DNA of 41,568 nucleotides from a virus: positions 1-41,568 of the IMG/VR virus record IMGVR_UViG_3300036828_001091; one strand, given 5' to 3'. The notes under the pieces were generated by a model. That model made no database searches. It saw only the letters and a list, made by a program, of their open reading frames with translations, and was not told where the DNA came from. Positions 8,526 through 16,010 of the stretch are shown here, piece after piece (the stretch's first letter is position 1; every line of letters begins with the position of its first letter). A program made the translations under genes and the position numbers.

Positions 8526-10282
8526 GCTGCGATCCCCTGCTGCAAGTAACCGAGCCCCTCGTAGCGCATGTGCAGGGTGCCAACGCGCAACTGCGAGCTG
8601 GACACCCCGGTGAGTGCCAGCTGGAGGCGCCGGAAAACGACCGGCTTGGGCCAGGGCACCGCCTGTGGGAACAGGCTCGCCAGGGCACCGCCCCAGAGCG
8701 ATTGCCCCCAGGTGAATTGCCCCCAGAACACCGGCAAGCTCGGGTTGATCAGATTAGCCGACTGCAGCACCGACATATTCTGGTTGAGCGCCTGCACGAG
8801 GTAGGTACCCGCAGACCCCGACGACATTGCCATGTACAATGTGGTCTCCAGCAGGGCATTCTCGGACATCTGATCGGTATCCGGCAGCATGCTGGTCACC
8901 CAGCTGAAGTTCATCTGCAATCCGTTCTCGATGTACGTGGAGCTGGACGACTGCAAATAGTCGCTCCGCCAGATGGCGCCGTTGGCGGCATGGGCAGCCA
9001 TGATGAAGGTCTGACCATACGCTTTGATCACAGTAGACGCGAACGTGTGCGGTCCCGACCAGATGCCGCCGCGGGCAAAGTCGAACCAGTACTCGACAAA
9101 GGGGGAATTGAGCAGGCTGCCGTCCTGCACGCTCACGCGATAGAGCACGCCGTTGGCCGCAGCCGCGACGCGCGAAGGGATGACGGCATTCAAAAAGGGC
9201 AATACTTTGCCGTCACCATCGATGCCAATTGGGTCAGAAACATTTGCCTGAAAGTCGATCAGGCGCAGGCCGTCGGGGGCGACGAACATCAGCCCCTTGG
9301 GCGTGGATGCGATCGATAAAGGTGCCAGCGTGCCGGTGTTGATGTTGAGCGCATTACGTGAGAGTGTGCCGAGCGGCGGGCCACTGCCAAGCGCAATATC
9401 ACCCGTGATCTGATACATCCGCACCGCGCCCTTGAAGACGATGATGGCCTGCACGATGCCGCCAAGAAATTGGTTCTGTAATTGCAGCGCGCCGAGCGCA
9501 GTGATGGGGATATTATCGTCGTAGGTGATGACCGGGATCACCCCCGCGACCGCGGCGGCATTGATGGTCAGCGGGGCCTGCACGTCCGAGAACACGGTGG
9601 CACTTGCGCCGACCGGTGGGTTGAAGGCCCAGTAGGCACGACCATTGAAGGCTTTGACCGCGACCGGCGCCCCGGTAGAGGCGGAGAAGCCCGGCGTGGC
9701 GCCGGAGAAGGCCGTGCCGCCCAGGTTGCCGGCGTGCCAGACCGGCAGCAGAGGATTGGAGATGTCAAACCACCCGAGCCAGTTGCCGCCGGTGCCGTCA
9801 AAGCCGGGATGCGTCACCATGAGGATGGAGCCGATCACGTCCATGCTGGGCGGCGTCCACGGTCCGGCGGTCGATGGTGCTCTAGGCCGGTTGGCCGTGG
9901 TGATGCCGCTGACGTCAACAAACGCGTTGGTCTTGAGATTGTAAGCGAAGGGAAAGTCGAGCTGCGGCAGCTCCGGCCCAAGCGCTACCAGTCCATAAAG
10001 CATGTCGCCGATGACAAACAGCGCGCTCACCGCTCCGGCCGGCTGCGGGAATGTTGAGCGCGCAAAGCCATCGCTGAAGCCATCCGAAAAAGGATTACCG
10101 CCGGCAGTGAAATCAATCAGCTCGATCGCCGCTGGCCTGCACTGCCAGAGATTGCGGGTGGACGGGTCGGGGATCAAGTTCTGCAGCACCGCCATGGCGC
10201 CGGTAGAACCCGTAGACGCATCGATGGTGTCACTCAACGAGCGCGGGTGGAAGGCGATCGGCGTACTGCGACGCAGGCTCAT
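8522..10282 (-). CDS. Tail tube/hub-like structural protein (586 aa)
   Basis: I chose the ATG at 10282 (MSLRRSTPIAFHPRS) because it overlaps the preceding stop as ATGA; an in-frame start 11 codons upstream lacks this. The protein is beta-rich with repeated short strands and Gly/Asn turns (for example GLMFVAPDGLRLIDFQ and EYWFDFARGGIWSG), compatible with a beta-propeller like the P22 gp10 or T7 tail-tubular-B type tail hub. Its size and place directly after the adaptor and fibre genes fit that role. The family assignment is inference from composition and gene order. Confidence 0.65.
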   Translation of the reverse strand: MSLRRSTPIAFHPRSLSDTIDASTGSTGAMAVLQNLIPDPSTRNLWQCRPAAIELIDFTAGGNPFSDGFSDGFARSTFPQPAGAVSALFVIGDMLYGLVALGPELPQLDFPFAYNLKTNAFVDVSGITTANRPRAPSTAGPWTPPSMDVIGSILMVTHPGFDGTGGNWLGWFDISNPLLPVWHAGNLGGTAFSGATPGFSASTGAPVAVKAFNGRAYWAFNPPVGASATVFSDVQAPLTINAAAVAGVIPVITYDDNIPITALGALQLQNQFLGGIVQAIIVFKGAVRMYQITGDIALGSGPPLGTLSRNALNINTGTLAPLSIASTPKGLMFVAPDGLRLIDFQANVSDPIGIDGDGKVLPFLNAVIPSRVAAAANGVLYRVSVQDGSLLNSPFVEYWFDFARGGIWSGPHTFASTVIKAYGQTFIMAAHAANGAIWRSDYLQSSSSTYIENGLQMNFSWVTSMLPDTDQMSENALLETTLYMAMSSGSAGTYLVQALNQNMSVLQSANLINPSLPVFWGQFTWGQSLWGGALASLFPQAVPWPKPVVFRRLQLALTGVSSSQLRVGTLHMRYEGLGYLQQGIAA

Positions 10283-11658
10283 TGCCAGACCGTGCCAATC
10301 ATGCCCGAGACCCACAAGTTATCAGCGCCGCTCAAGCTGGCCGGACGGCCCCAAAATGATCCTCCTGCAGAGATAGTACTGCTCAACTCCAGCCATGACA
10401 TGGTGTGCAGGCCGATGCCGGCATAGCCGCGGAAGACGCCCGAGGGGTTGTCTAGTGAAAAAGTGGAGAGGCTTGTAACCCCCAAATTTGCCGGAACACC
10501 TGACACCCAGTCGAGCGCCGCAGCTGACTGGCAAAAGCCATCGCTGATAGTACACGCCAGATTGGCATAGAAATCGACGTAGAAACCGGCCTGGGTGGGA
10601 TCAACAAAGCTGCCGGGAAGGCAAACAACAAAGTTACAGACATTGGCAGCCTTGCCATTCACTCGACGAAAAAGGCCATCGCCGAGGGTTGGCCAGCTCT
10701 CAGTAAGCTCGACCACCGACATGTGACGCGGAACAGGGTTATAGGCGTTGCACACGTAGCGCGTCAGATGGCTGTCCACTAACTGCGACGAGGCGTTCGA
10801 GCGCACGGTACCGACGAGCGTGCCGCGGCCAGCCAGCGGTCCGTTGGTGATGCCGAATTTGTTGGTCGGATATATTGCAGTGAAATCAATCTCACTAGTG
10901 CTGACACCAGTGCCGCGGCTGGTGTCGGTCAGCCATGCCGGACCGCGGGTGGCGCGTGCGACGGCGCCGTCCATCCAGGCGAAGATATCGTAGTTGCTGT
11001 TGGCAACCACCGCCGCCGGCGACTTGGACAGATCCGCCGTCGCCTGCGAGCACTCGGGAAAACGCACCATCGCAAAATTGCCGGAGCCGTCGTTGAGTGG
11101 CACTCCCGAGCCGGCAGCCGAAGGCGTGTAGAACAGCGTGCTGCCAGTGACGTCTGCACTGCTCACCGGCATGCCCGAGGTGAGCGTGAGCCGCCCCTGC
11201 GGCGTCGTGGTGCTGCCGCCCGCGCGTGCGATCGACACCACTGCCTGCCAGTTGCTGCCATCAGAGACGACCAGGGCGTTCTGCCCCGAGTTGACGGTGA
11301 GGCTGGACAGGCCGTTGATCGTGCTGGCAGTGGGGACGATCGAGACCGACCCCGCGCCGGTCGCCGTCATCCAAAAATTGAACACAGTGAAATCAGGCGA
11401 GGCCTGACTGCCAGGAGGGAGAGAAAGGGTCGAGGCTCCGCTGCCGGTGAAGATCAGCAACTGGCCGAAGTCGGCGCGCTGCAAGGCGTAGCTGCCAGCC
11501 TGGACGTTGGTCCCGGTGGCTTGCTGCCAGGATACGATCTGCGTGGTCTGGGTGTTGCGCAGATTGGCCGGCGTAATCGCACCGGTGTGGTTGTCTGGAT
11601 AGCCGCCAGAGGCACTTAAGTTAGCAAGCAGCGTATCCTTGGGAGTGATGATGGTCAT
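10279..11658 (-). CDS. Tail fibre/minor tail protein (459 aa)
   Basis: The N-terminal half has the style of phage fibre shafts: repeated Ser/Thr/Gly strands (GASTLSLPPGSQASPDFTVF, then TVNSGQNALVVSDGSNWQAV). The second half looks like a globular beta domain (ARGPAWLTDTSRGTGVS and later YNPVPRHMSVVELTESWPT). No enzymatic motif is visible. GGTGAGAG precedes the ATG, and the stop of the 240-aa adaptor-like gene lies three bases upstream. It ends in an ATGA overlap with the hub-like gene, so these tail genes form one translationally coupled block. Confidence 0.65.
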   Translation of the reverse strand: MTIITPKDTLLANLSASGGYPDNHTGAITPANLRNTQTTQIVSWQQATGTNVQAGSYALQRADFGQLLIFTGSGASTLSLPPGSQASPDFTVFNFWMTATGAGSVSIVPTASTINGLSSLTVNSGQNALVVSDGSNWQAVVSIARAGGSTTTPQGRLTLTSGMPVSSADVTGSTLFYTPSAAGSGVPLNDGSGNFAMVRFPECSQATADLSKSPAAVVANSNYDIFAWMDGAVARATRGPAWLTDTSRGTGVSTSEIDFTAIYPTNKFGITNGPLAGRGTLVGTVRSNASSQLVDSHLTRYVCNAYNPVPRHMSVVELTESWPTLGDGLFRRVNGKAANVCNFVVCLPGSFVDPTQAGFYVDFYANLACTISDGFCQSAAALDWVSGVPANLGVTSLSTFSLDNPSGVFRGYAGIGLHTMSWLELSSTISAGGSFWGRPASLSGADNLWVSGMIGTVWQ

Positions 11659-11661
11659 CTC

Positions 11662-12381
11662 TCACCACCCGATGGTCTTGGTATTGCGTACGTTTGCGAT
11701 GTTAGCCTTGAACAGGCGCCGATCGAGCCCGACCGTCTTGGGCGCGGTTATCGGGTCGTCTTTCATCGCCATGTATTTGCGCAGCAGATCACCTGCACCG
11801 CCGCTGCCGTCCTGATCAGAGAGAAAGCCCTGCCAGCGATCGTCATTGGTGATCTTCATCAGCTCGCCGGCAACGCGGGTGTAGAGGTAGGTGCTGTTGG
11901 GGAACCAGGGCATCTGCGTGGTATCGGTGATATCCGGCATCACCGGGTTGTAGCGCACGGTGGCGGGATAGGCGCCGGAGGCCGGCGGCCAGACGTAGAG
12001 CGCCATCGGCACCGAGGCGACGTCGACGTAGCCAAGGTAAGGATAACTTTGCAACCCGGGCTGCTGGACGAAATTATCAAACTCTTCCTGTGTAACACCT
12101 ATGAGTTTATAAGGGACATCAAATATTTGATAAAAAACGCCATTGCGATGTAGCCTGAGAAAATCAGCAGGCATGAAATTAGGACCCGAGCCGATGGCAT
12201 AACCCAGCCCACTTGCACCGGTATCGAAAGTAAAATTGAAGCTCTTGCGGATAGTCAGAAAGTCAAAGTCCTGCAGCAGCTCCTGCTGGACAGCGTTAAG
12301 CAGCTGCAGCGCCTGCGCCGTGAAGCCAGGACACTTGGCGATCTGAGTAGAGAGATCGATGATCTGTGCTGCGGTCAACAT
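11662..12381 (-). CDS. Head-tail adaptor / tail tubular A-like protein (239 aa)
   Basis: The start follows the helical pattern of gp4/tubular-A-type adaptors: MLTAAQIIDLSTQIAKCPGF then a helix ending LLQDFDFLTIRKSF. Later segments pair beta strands (YLGYVDVASVPMALYVWPPA) with a helical C terminus (ELMKITNDDRWQGF). Size and position between head and tail genes match a tail-completion or adaptor ring protein. The ATG at 12381 shares a base with the stop of the tiny acidic ORF; a GTG one codon upstream is possible. Confidence 0.65.
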   Translation of the reverse strand: MLTAAQIIDLSTQIAKCPGFTAQALQLLNAVQQELLQDFDFLTIRKSFNFTFDTGASGLGYAIGSGPNFMPADFLRLHRNGVFYQIFDVPYKLIGVTQEEFDNFVQQPGLQSYPYLGYVDVASVPMALYVWPPASGAYPATVRYNPVMPDITDTTQMPWFPNSTYLYTRVAGELMKITNDDRWQGFLSDQDGSGGAGDLLRKYMAMKDDPITAPKTVGLDRRLFKANIANVRNTKTIGW

Positions 12382-12461
12382 CACTCATCGCTTTCGCTCG
12401 TCCAATCATCCGGGTCGTCCGGCTCGTAGCTCGCATAAGCTTCCCATTCGTCAACGGGCAA
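12381..12461 (-). CDS. Possible tiny acidic ORF (26 aa)
   Basis: A TTG start preceded by GGGAG seven bases away opens a 26-codon frame rich in Asp, Glu and Tyr (DEWEAYASYEPDDPDDW). It overlaps the end of the 142-aa gene by 11 bases, and its TGA shares a base with the ATG of the adaptor-like gene. The junction style matches its neighbours, but the start is non-ATG and the peptide short, so it may only serve translational coupling. Confidence 0.4.
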   Translation of the reverse strand: MPVDEWEAYASYEPDDPDDWTSESDE

Positions 12462-12879
12462 GTACGCTCTCCCACTTGCCCAGCTCGGTACGGAGCTGCG
12501 CCACACGTTCCTTGATCCCCTCGGCGACGGCGTAGGCCTCCTTCTGCCGCTGGATCTCGGCCTGGGTCAACCGCAGATCGCCCTTGCGCGAGCCGTTCTC
12601 CCAGTTCTGCTTGAGCGCAGTATCCGCCTGCTCGATGCGGAGCTGATGCTGCGTGGCATTGCGGCGCTCCTGCTCGATCTTGAGCTTGATGTCCTCGACC
12701 TGCCCCCAGGCATACTGCCGCTCGCCGGCATCCCGCAGCTTGTCCAGCAAAGCATTGAGCACAGGAGGATCGCAGTCTCGGTCAATGAATGACTGCAACA
12801 CCAGCTGGCGCTGGCCATGCAAGGCCACTTGCAGGGAGATCCCGATGGAAGGTGTTTTGTCATCAGCAGCAGCACTCAT
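12451..12879 (-). CDS. Coiled-coil head-operon protein (142 aa)
   Basis: I chose the ATG giving MSAAADDKTPSIG; it starts two bases after the stop of the 138-aa gene. The middle and C terminus are a long amphipathic helix rich in Glu, Gln, Arg and Leu (VEDIKLKIEQERRNATQHQL, then ALKQNWENG), strongly coiled-coil in character. No domain is recognised. Its place between the capsid and adaptor genes suggests a head or connector accessory role. Confidence 0.65.
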   Translation of the reverse strand: MSAAADDKTPSIGISLQVALHGQRQLVLQSFIDRDCDPPVLNALLDKLRDAGERQYAWGQVEDIKLKIEQERRNATQHQLRIEQADTALKQNWENGSRKGDLRLTQAEIQRQKEAYAVAEGIKERVAQLRTELGKWESVLAR

Positions 12880-12880
12880 G

Positions 12881-13297
12881 TCACACCCGCATGAAAGGGG
12901 CGTTACGCACGCCGCCGGAACCATCGAGCGCAGTAGCGCGGCGGCGCTGGAACCAGTTGCGCGAGCGGCCCTCGACCTCGGCCTGATGCTGCCACGCACG
13001 CTGCATGCTCTCGCGCAGCAGGATCGCGACGTTCGCCTTGACCGTGTAGACGAGACCTTGCAGAAAAGAATTGCCGTTGATGGCGATCCGGTCGGCATAC
13101 ATCGGCAGGTCGATGCCAATATCTTCCTGCTTTTCAGACAAGCCGCGCTGGACGCGAGCAGCCTGCAGCAGCTCCTTCTTGACACTCTCTCTGGTCTTCT
13201 CTTTCAGCTCCTTGTCAAGTTCCTTCTGGACCTCGATCTCCAGCTTGGAGAGGTCCTCGGCCGTGAGCAGAGCCTTGTCGATGTCGATGTCTGTCAT
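12881..13297 (-). CDS. Helical head-operon protein (138 aa)
   Basis: The start MTDIDIDKALLTAED is supported by an ATGA overlap with the preceding gene; an ATG four codons upstream is less likely. The N-terminal half is a charged helix (KLEIEVQKELDKELKEKTRE), followed by GIDLPMYADRIAINGNSFLQ and a basic region (GRSRNWFQRRR). It could be a head-completion or internal protein. I do not recognise the family. Confidence 0.65.
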   Translation of the reverse strand: MTDIDIDKALLTAEDLSKLEIEVQKELDKELKEKTRESVKKELLQAARVQRGLSEKQEDIGIDLPMYADRIAINGNSFLQGLVYTVKANVAILLRESMQRAWQHQAEVEGRSRNWFQRRRATALDGSGGVRNAPFMRV

Positions 13298-13608
13298 GTG
13301 TGCACCCATGAGGCTGAGGCAGCTGCGCGCGCGGAAAGCAGGATCGGCCAGCCAGTGGCGTCGATGGCGATGTAGTCACCGGAAAACAGCTTGAGGATGC
13401 CGCGTTCAGGTATGACCAGCTGGCCGGCACGCGAGATCGCAAGACCAATCGGCGGCTGTGGTCCAGTTACACCCTGAACATTTGTATTATGGCTGTCCCG
13501 CTTAACCGCCGCGGCCATCGTCGCAAAGTCAGCTGCAACGAGGCCATAGGTGAAGGGCACGGCAATTAACGTCGTAGTCGCGGCCGTGCCGAGTGTTGCT
13601 GTTGCCAT
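13294..13608 (-). CDS. Small head protein, decoration candidate (104 aa)
   Basis: The ATG at 13608 overlaps the TAA of the major capsid gene (TAATG), so translation is tightly coupled to capsid synthesis. The sequence is Ala/Thr-rich and beta-like (TATLGTAATTTLIAVPFTYG; later GLAISRAGQLVIPERGILKL), without charged helices. A small beta protein made right after the capsid protein is a typical position for a decoration or cement protein. That role is inferred from position and size. Confidence 0.6.
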   Translation of the reverse strand: MATATLGTAATTTLIAVPFTYGLVAADFATMAAAVKRDSHNTNVQGVTGPQPPIGLAISRAGQLVIPERGILKLFSGDYIAIDATGWPILLSARAAASASWVHT

Positions 13609-15026
13609 TAGTTGGGTATCCCTGACGGATGATCGAAGCTGCCGCCGAACGCCGACACGCTCTCGATCCGCATGAAGAAGTTCTGGTTGAGGACAATCGT
13701 GCCGTAGAAGGTCTTCCAACCCACGACGCGCAGCTGATTGAGCGGGTCACTCTTGTCCGCCTCTTTCAGATAGGTGAATTTTACGTCGTCAAGCTTGACC
13801 TGACCGTAGGCCCCGCGACCGATGACGAAGGTTGCGTAGGTCGTGATCCCCGAAGCCGGCGCCGCAGGAGGCTGCAACGCTGCGCCGTTGTTGTTGGCGA
13901 TCTTGATGGTGGTGGCGGGCGCAATCCCGATCGCCAAACCGGCGTAGGCGCCAGTCGTCGGCCCCAGCGCTGCGGTAGTGCTGTCGAGCACACCGAGCGA
14001 GGCGTTGGCCATGGTTGCAGACGTGGAGATGTAGACGCGATAAGTGAACCCCACGACGTTGGGGGTCAACACCGTGATCAGGCCTGTGCCCGTAGTCACC
14101 AGACCGGTGGAGATCGCATAAATCTGGCTCTCGAACTGGTTCTGACCATCGGTGCCAGTCACCTGCACGAAATACGTACCCGCGGCCAGAACGCCGCCGG
14201 CATTGGCAATCGCCGACGTCGAGCCGTTGGCAGTGGCCAGAAAACCGGTGAACGACGGCACCATGTTGCTTTCACAAAAGCGGATGCCGTTGAATTCACC
14301 GACCTCGTAATTGTAGAGCCGGTTGATGTCGCTGTAGCTCCAGGCCGTGACCACCGTCGAGTTCTGCCGCATATCGGCAGCAACGAACGGGTGAATGATC
14401 GCGGTGTAATGCGGCATCTGCCGAGGGTTGTTAGATGCCTTCGCACCGCCGGCATCCGCCTCCAGCTTGGTGTCGGTCATCTCGTCACCGGAAAACCGCG
14501 GCGCGCCGTTGTTGAAAAGCGCGGCATAGGCCCGCTGCACCTCGAACGGGGAGAGCACGTCGCCAGCCACGAGCGTCGCGCGCGAGGCGCGGCTGTTGAC
14601 GAAGTTATAGGTGAGCCCACTGAGCAGTGTGTTGAACGTATTGCGCTCAAGTGTTTCTGCCACCTGCAGGCCAACCAATTCGGTCGCCTTGGTAAAGAGC
14701 GGATGGTAGATGGTCATCTCGGCGACGTCGGTTATGGTCACCTTGTCGCCCCACTGCAGAGCCACGACGCTGACCTGCTGGATGGTCATCGTCTCGCCTA
14801 TCGGCGGGACGCCCTCCGAGATTGGAGCGATAGGAAGCGGCAGACGCATGTAGCGCGTCGCCATGTACGTAGTCCCTCTTCCCTTTGGCAGAGTAAGAGG
14901 GTCACCAAATTGGTAAGCCACCAGCTGTTTTCTTGCCAGCGGCAGGGTCTTCTCTGCGATGTAGTTGACAATGTCGCCGGAAAATTGAGTCGCGATATTT
15001 GCGGTCTGACCACCTATCGTTGCCAT
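13608..15026 (-). CDS. Major capsid protein, N4-gp56 type (472 aa)
   Basis: This is the HK97-fold major capsid protein of the N4-gp56 family. The recognisable N-terminal arm is EKTLPLARKQLVAYQFGDP, followed by LPKGRGTTYMATRYMRLPLP and the GETMTIQQVSVVALQWGDKV strand (about residues 25-95). A core segment PHYTAIIHPFVAADMRQNS (about 205-223) and a C terminus GWKTFYGTIVLNQNFFMRIE complete the fold. Residues about 268-375 interrupt this with a Gly/Thr/Ser-rich beta segment resembling an immunoglobulin-like insertion (AAGTYFVQVTGTDGQNQFES). GGAGGG precedes the ATG by five bases. Scaffold lies just upstream, the normal order. Confidence 0.92.
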   Translation of the reverse strand: MATIGGQTANIATQFSGDIVNYIAEKTLPLARKQLVAYQFGDPLTLPKGRGTTYMATRYMRLPLPIAPISEGVPPIGETMTIQQVSVVALQWGDKVTITDVAEMTIYHPLFTKATELVGLQVAETLERNTFNTLLSGLTYNFVNSRASRATLVAGDVLSPFEVQRAYAALFNNGAPRFSGDEMTDTKLEADAGGAKASNNPRQMPHYTAIIHPFVAADMRQNSTVVTAWSYSDINRLYNYEVGEFNGIRFCESNMVPSFTGFLATANGSTSAIANAGGVLAAGTYFVQVTGTDGQNQFESQIYAISTGLVTTGTGLITVLTPNVVGFTYRVYISTSATMANASLGVLDSTTAALGPTTGAYAGLAIGIAPATTIKIANNNGAALQPPAAPASGITTYATFVIGRGAYGQVKLDDVKFTYLKEADKSDPLNQLRVVGWKTFYGTIVLNQNFFMRIESVSAFGGSFDHPSGIPN

Positions 15027-15041
15027 GGCAACCCTCCGTTA

Positions 15042-15059
15042 AGAGGGCCGCGGCCCTCT
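15042..15059. repeat. 18-bp perfect palindrome between scaffold and capsid genes
   Basis: AGAGGGCCGCGGCCCTCT is its own reverse complement. It lies one base beyond the scaffold stop codon and five bases upstream of the capsid GGAGGG ribosome-binding site, with no following T-tract. As RNA it would form a GC-rich hairpin in the capsid leader. It may stabilise the capsid message or block upstream exonucleases; attenuation is also possible. Confidence 0.75.
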
Positions 15060-15060
15060 G

Positions 15061-15816
15061 CTAGATCAGCACATCTTTCAGACGATCCTCGGCCGTGCTC
15101 AATTTCCGAGAAGACGTTGCTGCTTGGTCGCCCGCCGGACGTGAGGGCTTCACAGTCTGATTCTCCACGCGCTTGCGCGCTCCCCGCTTCGCCGGGCCAG
15201 AGTTCGCTGCCCCATCGAGCGCTTGCAAACCAATCAAATAGGCCAAGATAGTACGGCGATCGGTCGGCTTGCCCTGGCGCATCTGCTCCTGAAAAGTTTG
15301 CTCGACCTGAGCCTGCATGCGCTTGTAGACCGGGTTGATTGCCGCCTGATTGTCGTAGGTAGACTTGTCGAGCTGCGCCTGCATATGGATGTCGCGCTGA
15401 CTGTCGCGCTGGCGCTGGGCCTGCTCGAAGCGCGTAATGCGATAGTCCGCCCGCTCGTCCGGCGTCATCAACGCCACACGGTCGCGATCCTCTCGCTCCT
15501 GTATCTGCTGCTCGCGCTGCCATTGCTGGCGCTTGAACTCCTCTAGCTCCTGTCGAGCCCGCCCGGCCTCCTCGCGCGCGGTGCGCGCGTCATTGGCTAA
15601 TCGTTGGAAGCGTGCGCTCCCTCGCGGCTCCGCTTCTGGCTCCCCGGGGCTCCGCGACGGTGGTTCCCCATCGTCTTCTTCCCCGTCACCGCGTTGGGCG
15701 GATAGATCGCCCTCTTCGTTCCCGTCTCCGGTGTCCTGCCCGCTGGGCTCTTCACTTTCGGTGGGTGATGCTTCCGGCTGCTCGGCATGTGCAACATCCT
15801 CCTCGTCATCTCTCAT
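15061..15816 (-). CDS. Scaffolding protein (251 aa)
   Basis: Directly precedes the major capsid gene. The N-terminal third is extremely acidic and disordered (MRDDEEDVAHAEQPEASPTE). The centre is a long coiled coil rich in Gln, Arg and Glu (EEFKRQQWQREQQIQERED), followed by a helical C terminus with basic residues (AKRGARKRVEN) that could bind the inner capsid surface. This is the classic layout of a phage scaffolding protein. I chose the ATG at 15816 because AAGGAG sits ten bases upstream; an in-frame GTG at 15852 has weaker context. Confidence 0.8.
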   Translation of the reverse strand: MRDDEEDVAHAEQPEASPTESEEPSGQDTGDGNEEGDLSAQRGDGEEDDGEPPSRSPGEPEAEPRGSARFQRLANDARTAREEAGRARQELEEFKRQQWQREQQIQEREDRDRVALMTPDERADYRITRFEQAQRQRDSQRDIHMQAQLDKSTYDNQAAINPVYKRMQAQVEQTFQEQMRQGKPTDRRTILAYLIGLQALDGAANSGPAKRGARKRVENQTVKPSRPAGDQAATSSRKLSTAEDRLKDVLI

Positions 15817-15860
15817 GACGTGGGCACTCCTTCTCAGTGACTTACGAGCCACAAGTCGCA

Positions 15861-15930
15861 GGCCCCTTACGAGGGGCTAGTCGATGCGATGGGTAGACAG
15901 GTCGTCGGCCCCTTACGGGGGGCTAGTCGA
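15861..15930. repeat. Two tandem 24-bp hairpin repeats in a divergent promoter region
   Basis: GGCCCCTTACGAGGGGCTAG plus TCGA occurs at 15861-15884 and again, with one base changed, at 15907-15930. Each copy folds into a 6-bp GC stem (GCCCCT/AGGGGC) around a four-base loop (TACG on the plus strand, CGTA on the minus). They sit between the scaffold gene (minus) and endolysin (plus), so on the minus strand they would lie in the leader of the scaffold/capsid message. Confidence 0.75.
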
Positions 15931-15940
15931 GAGTTCCTTA

Positions 15941-15969
15941 AAATAATCCCTGTTTGTTCTGCCCGTCAA
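15941..15969 (-). promoter_or_regulatory. Candidate sigma70-type promoter for scaffold/capsid operon
   Basis: On the minus strand TTGACG (15969-15964) is followed after 17 bases by TTATTT (15946-15941), a reasonable -35/-10 pair. Transcription would start about 110 bases upstream of the scaffold ATG and run through both tandem hairpins. A promoter is expected here because the preceding structural genes are cut off by the oppositely oriented lysis cassette. Confidence 0.45.
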
Positions 15970-16010
15970 GCCGTGTTATTGGGTATTCGACCCTATGGGA
16001 GACCTGTCCC

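Noticed and set aside
13629-15251. Long plus-strand open frame of 540 codons
   Set aside because: Mirror of the capsid gene with antisense-type composition; the minus frame is a clear capsid protein.
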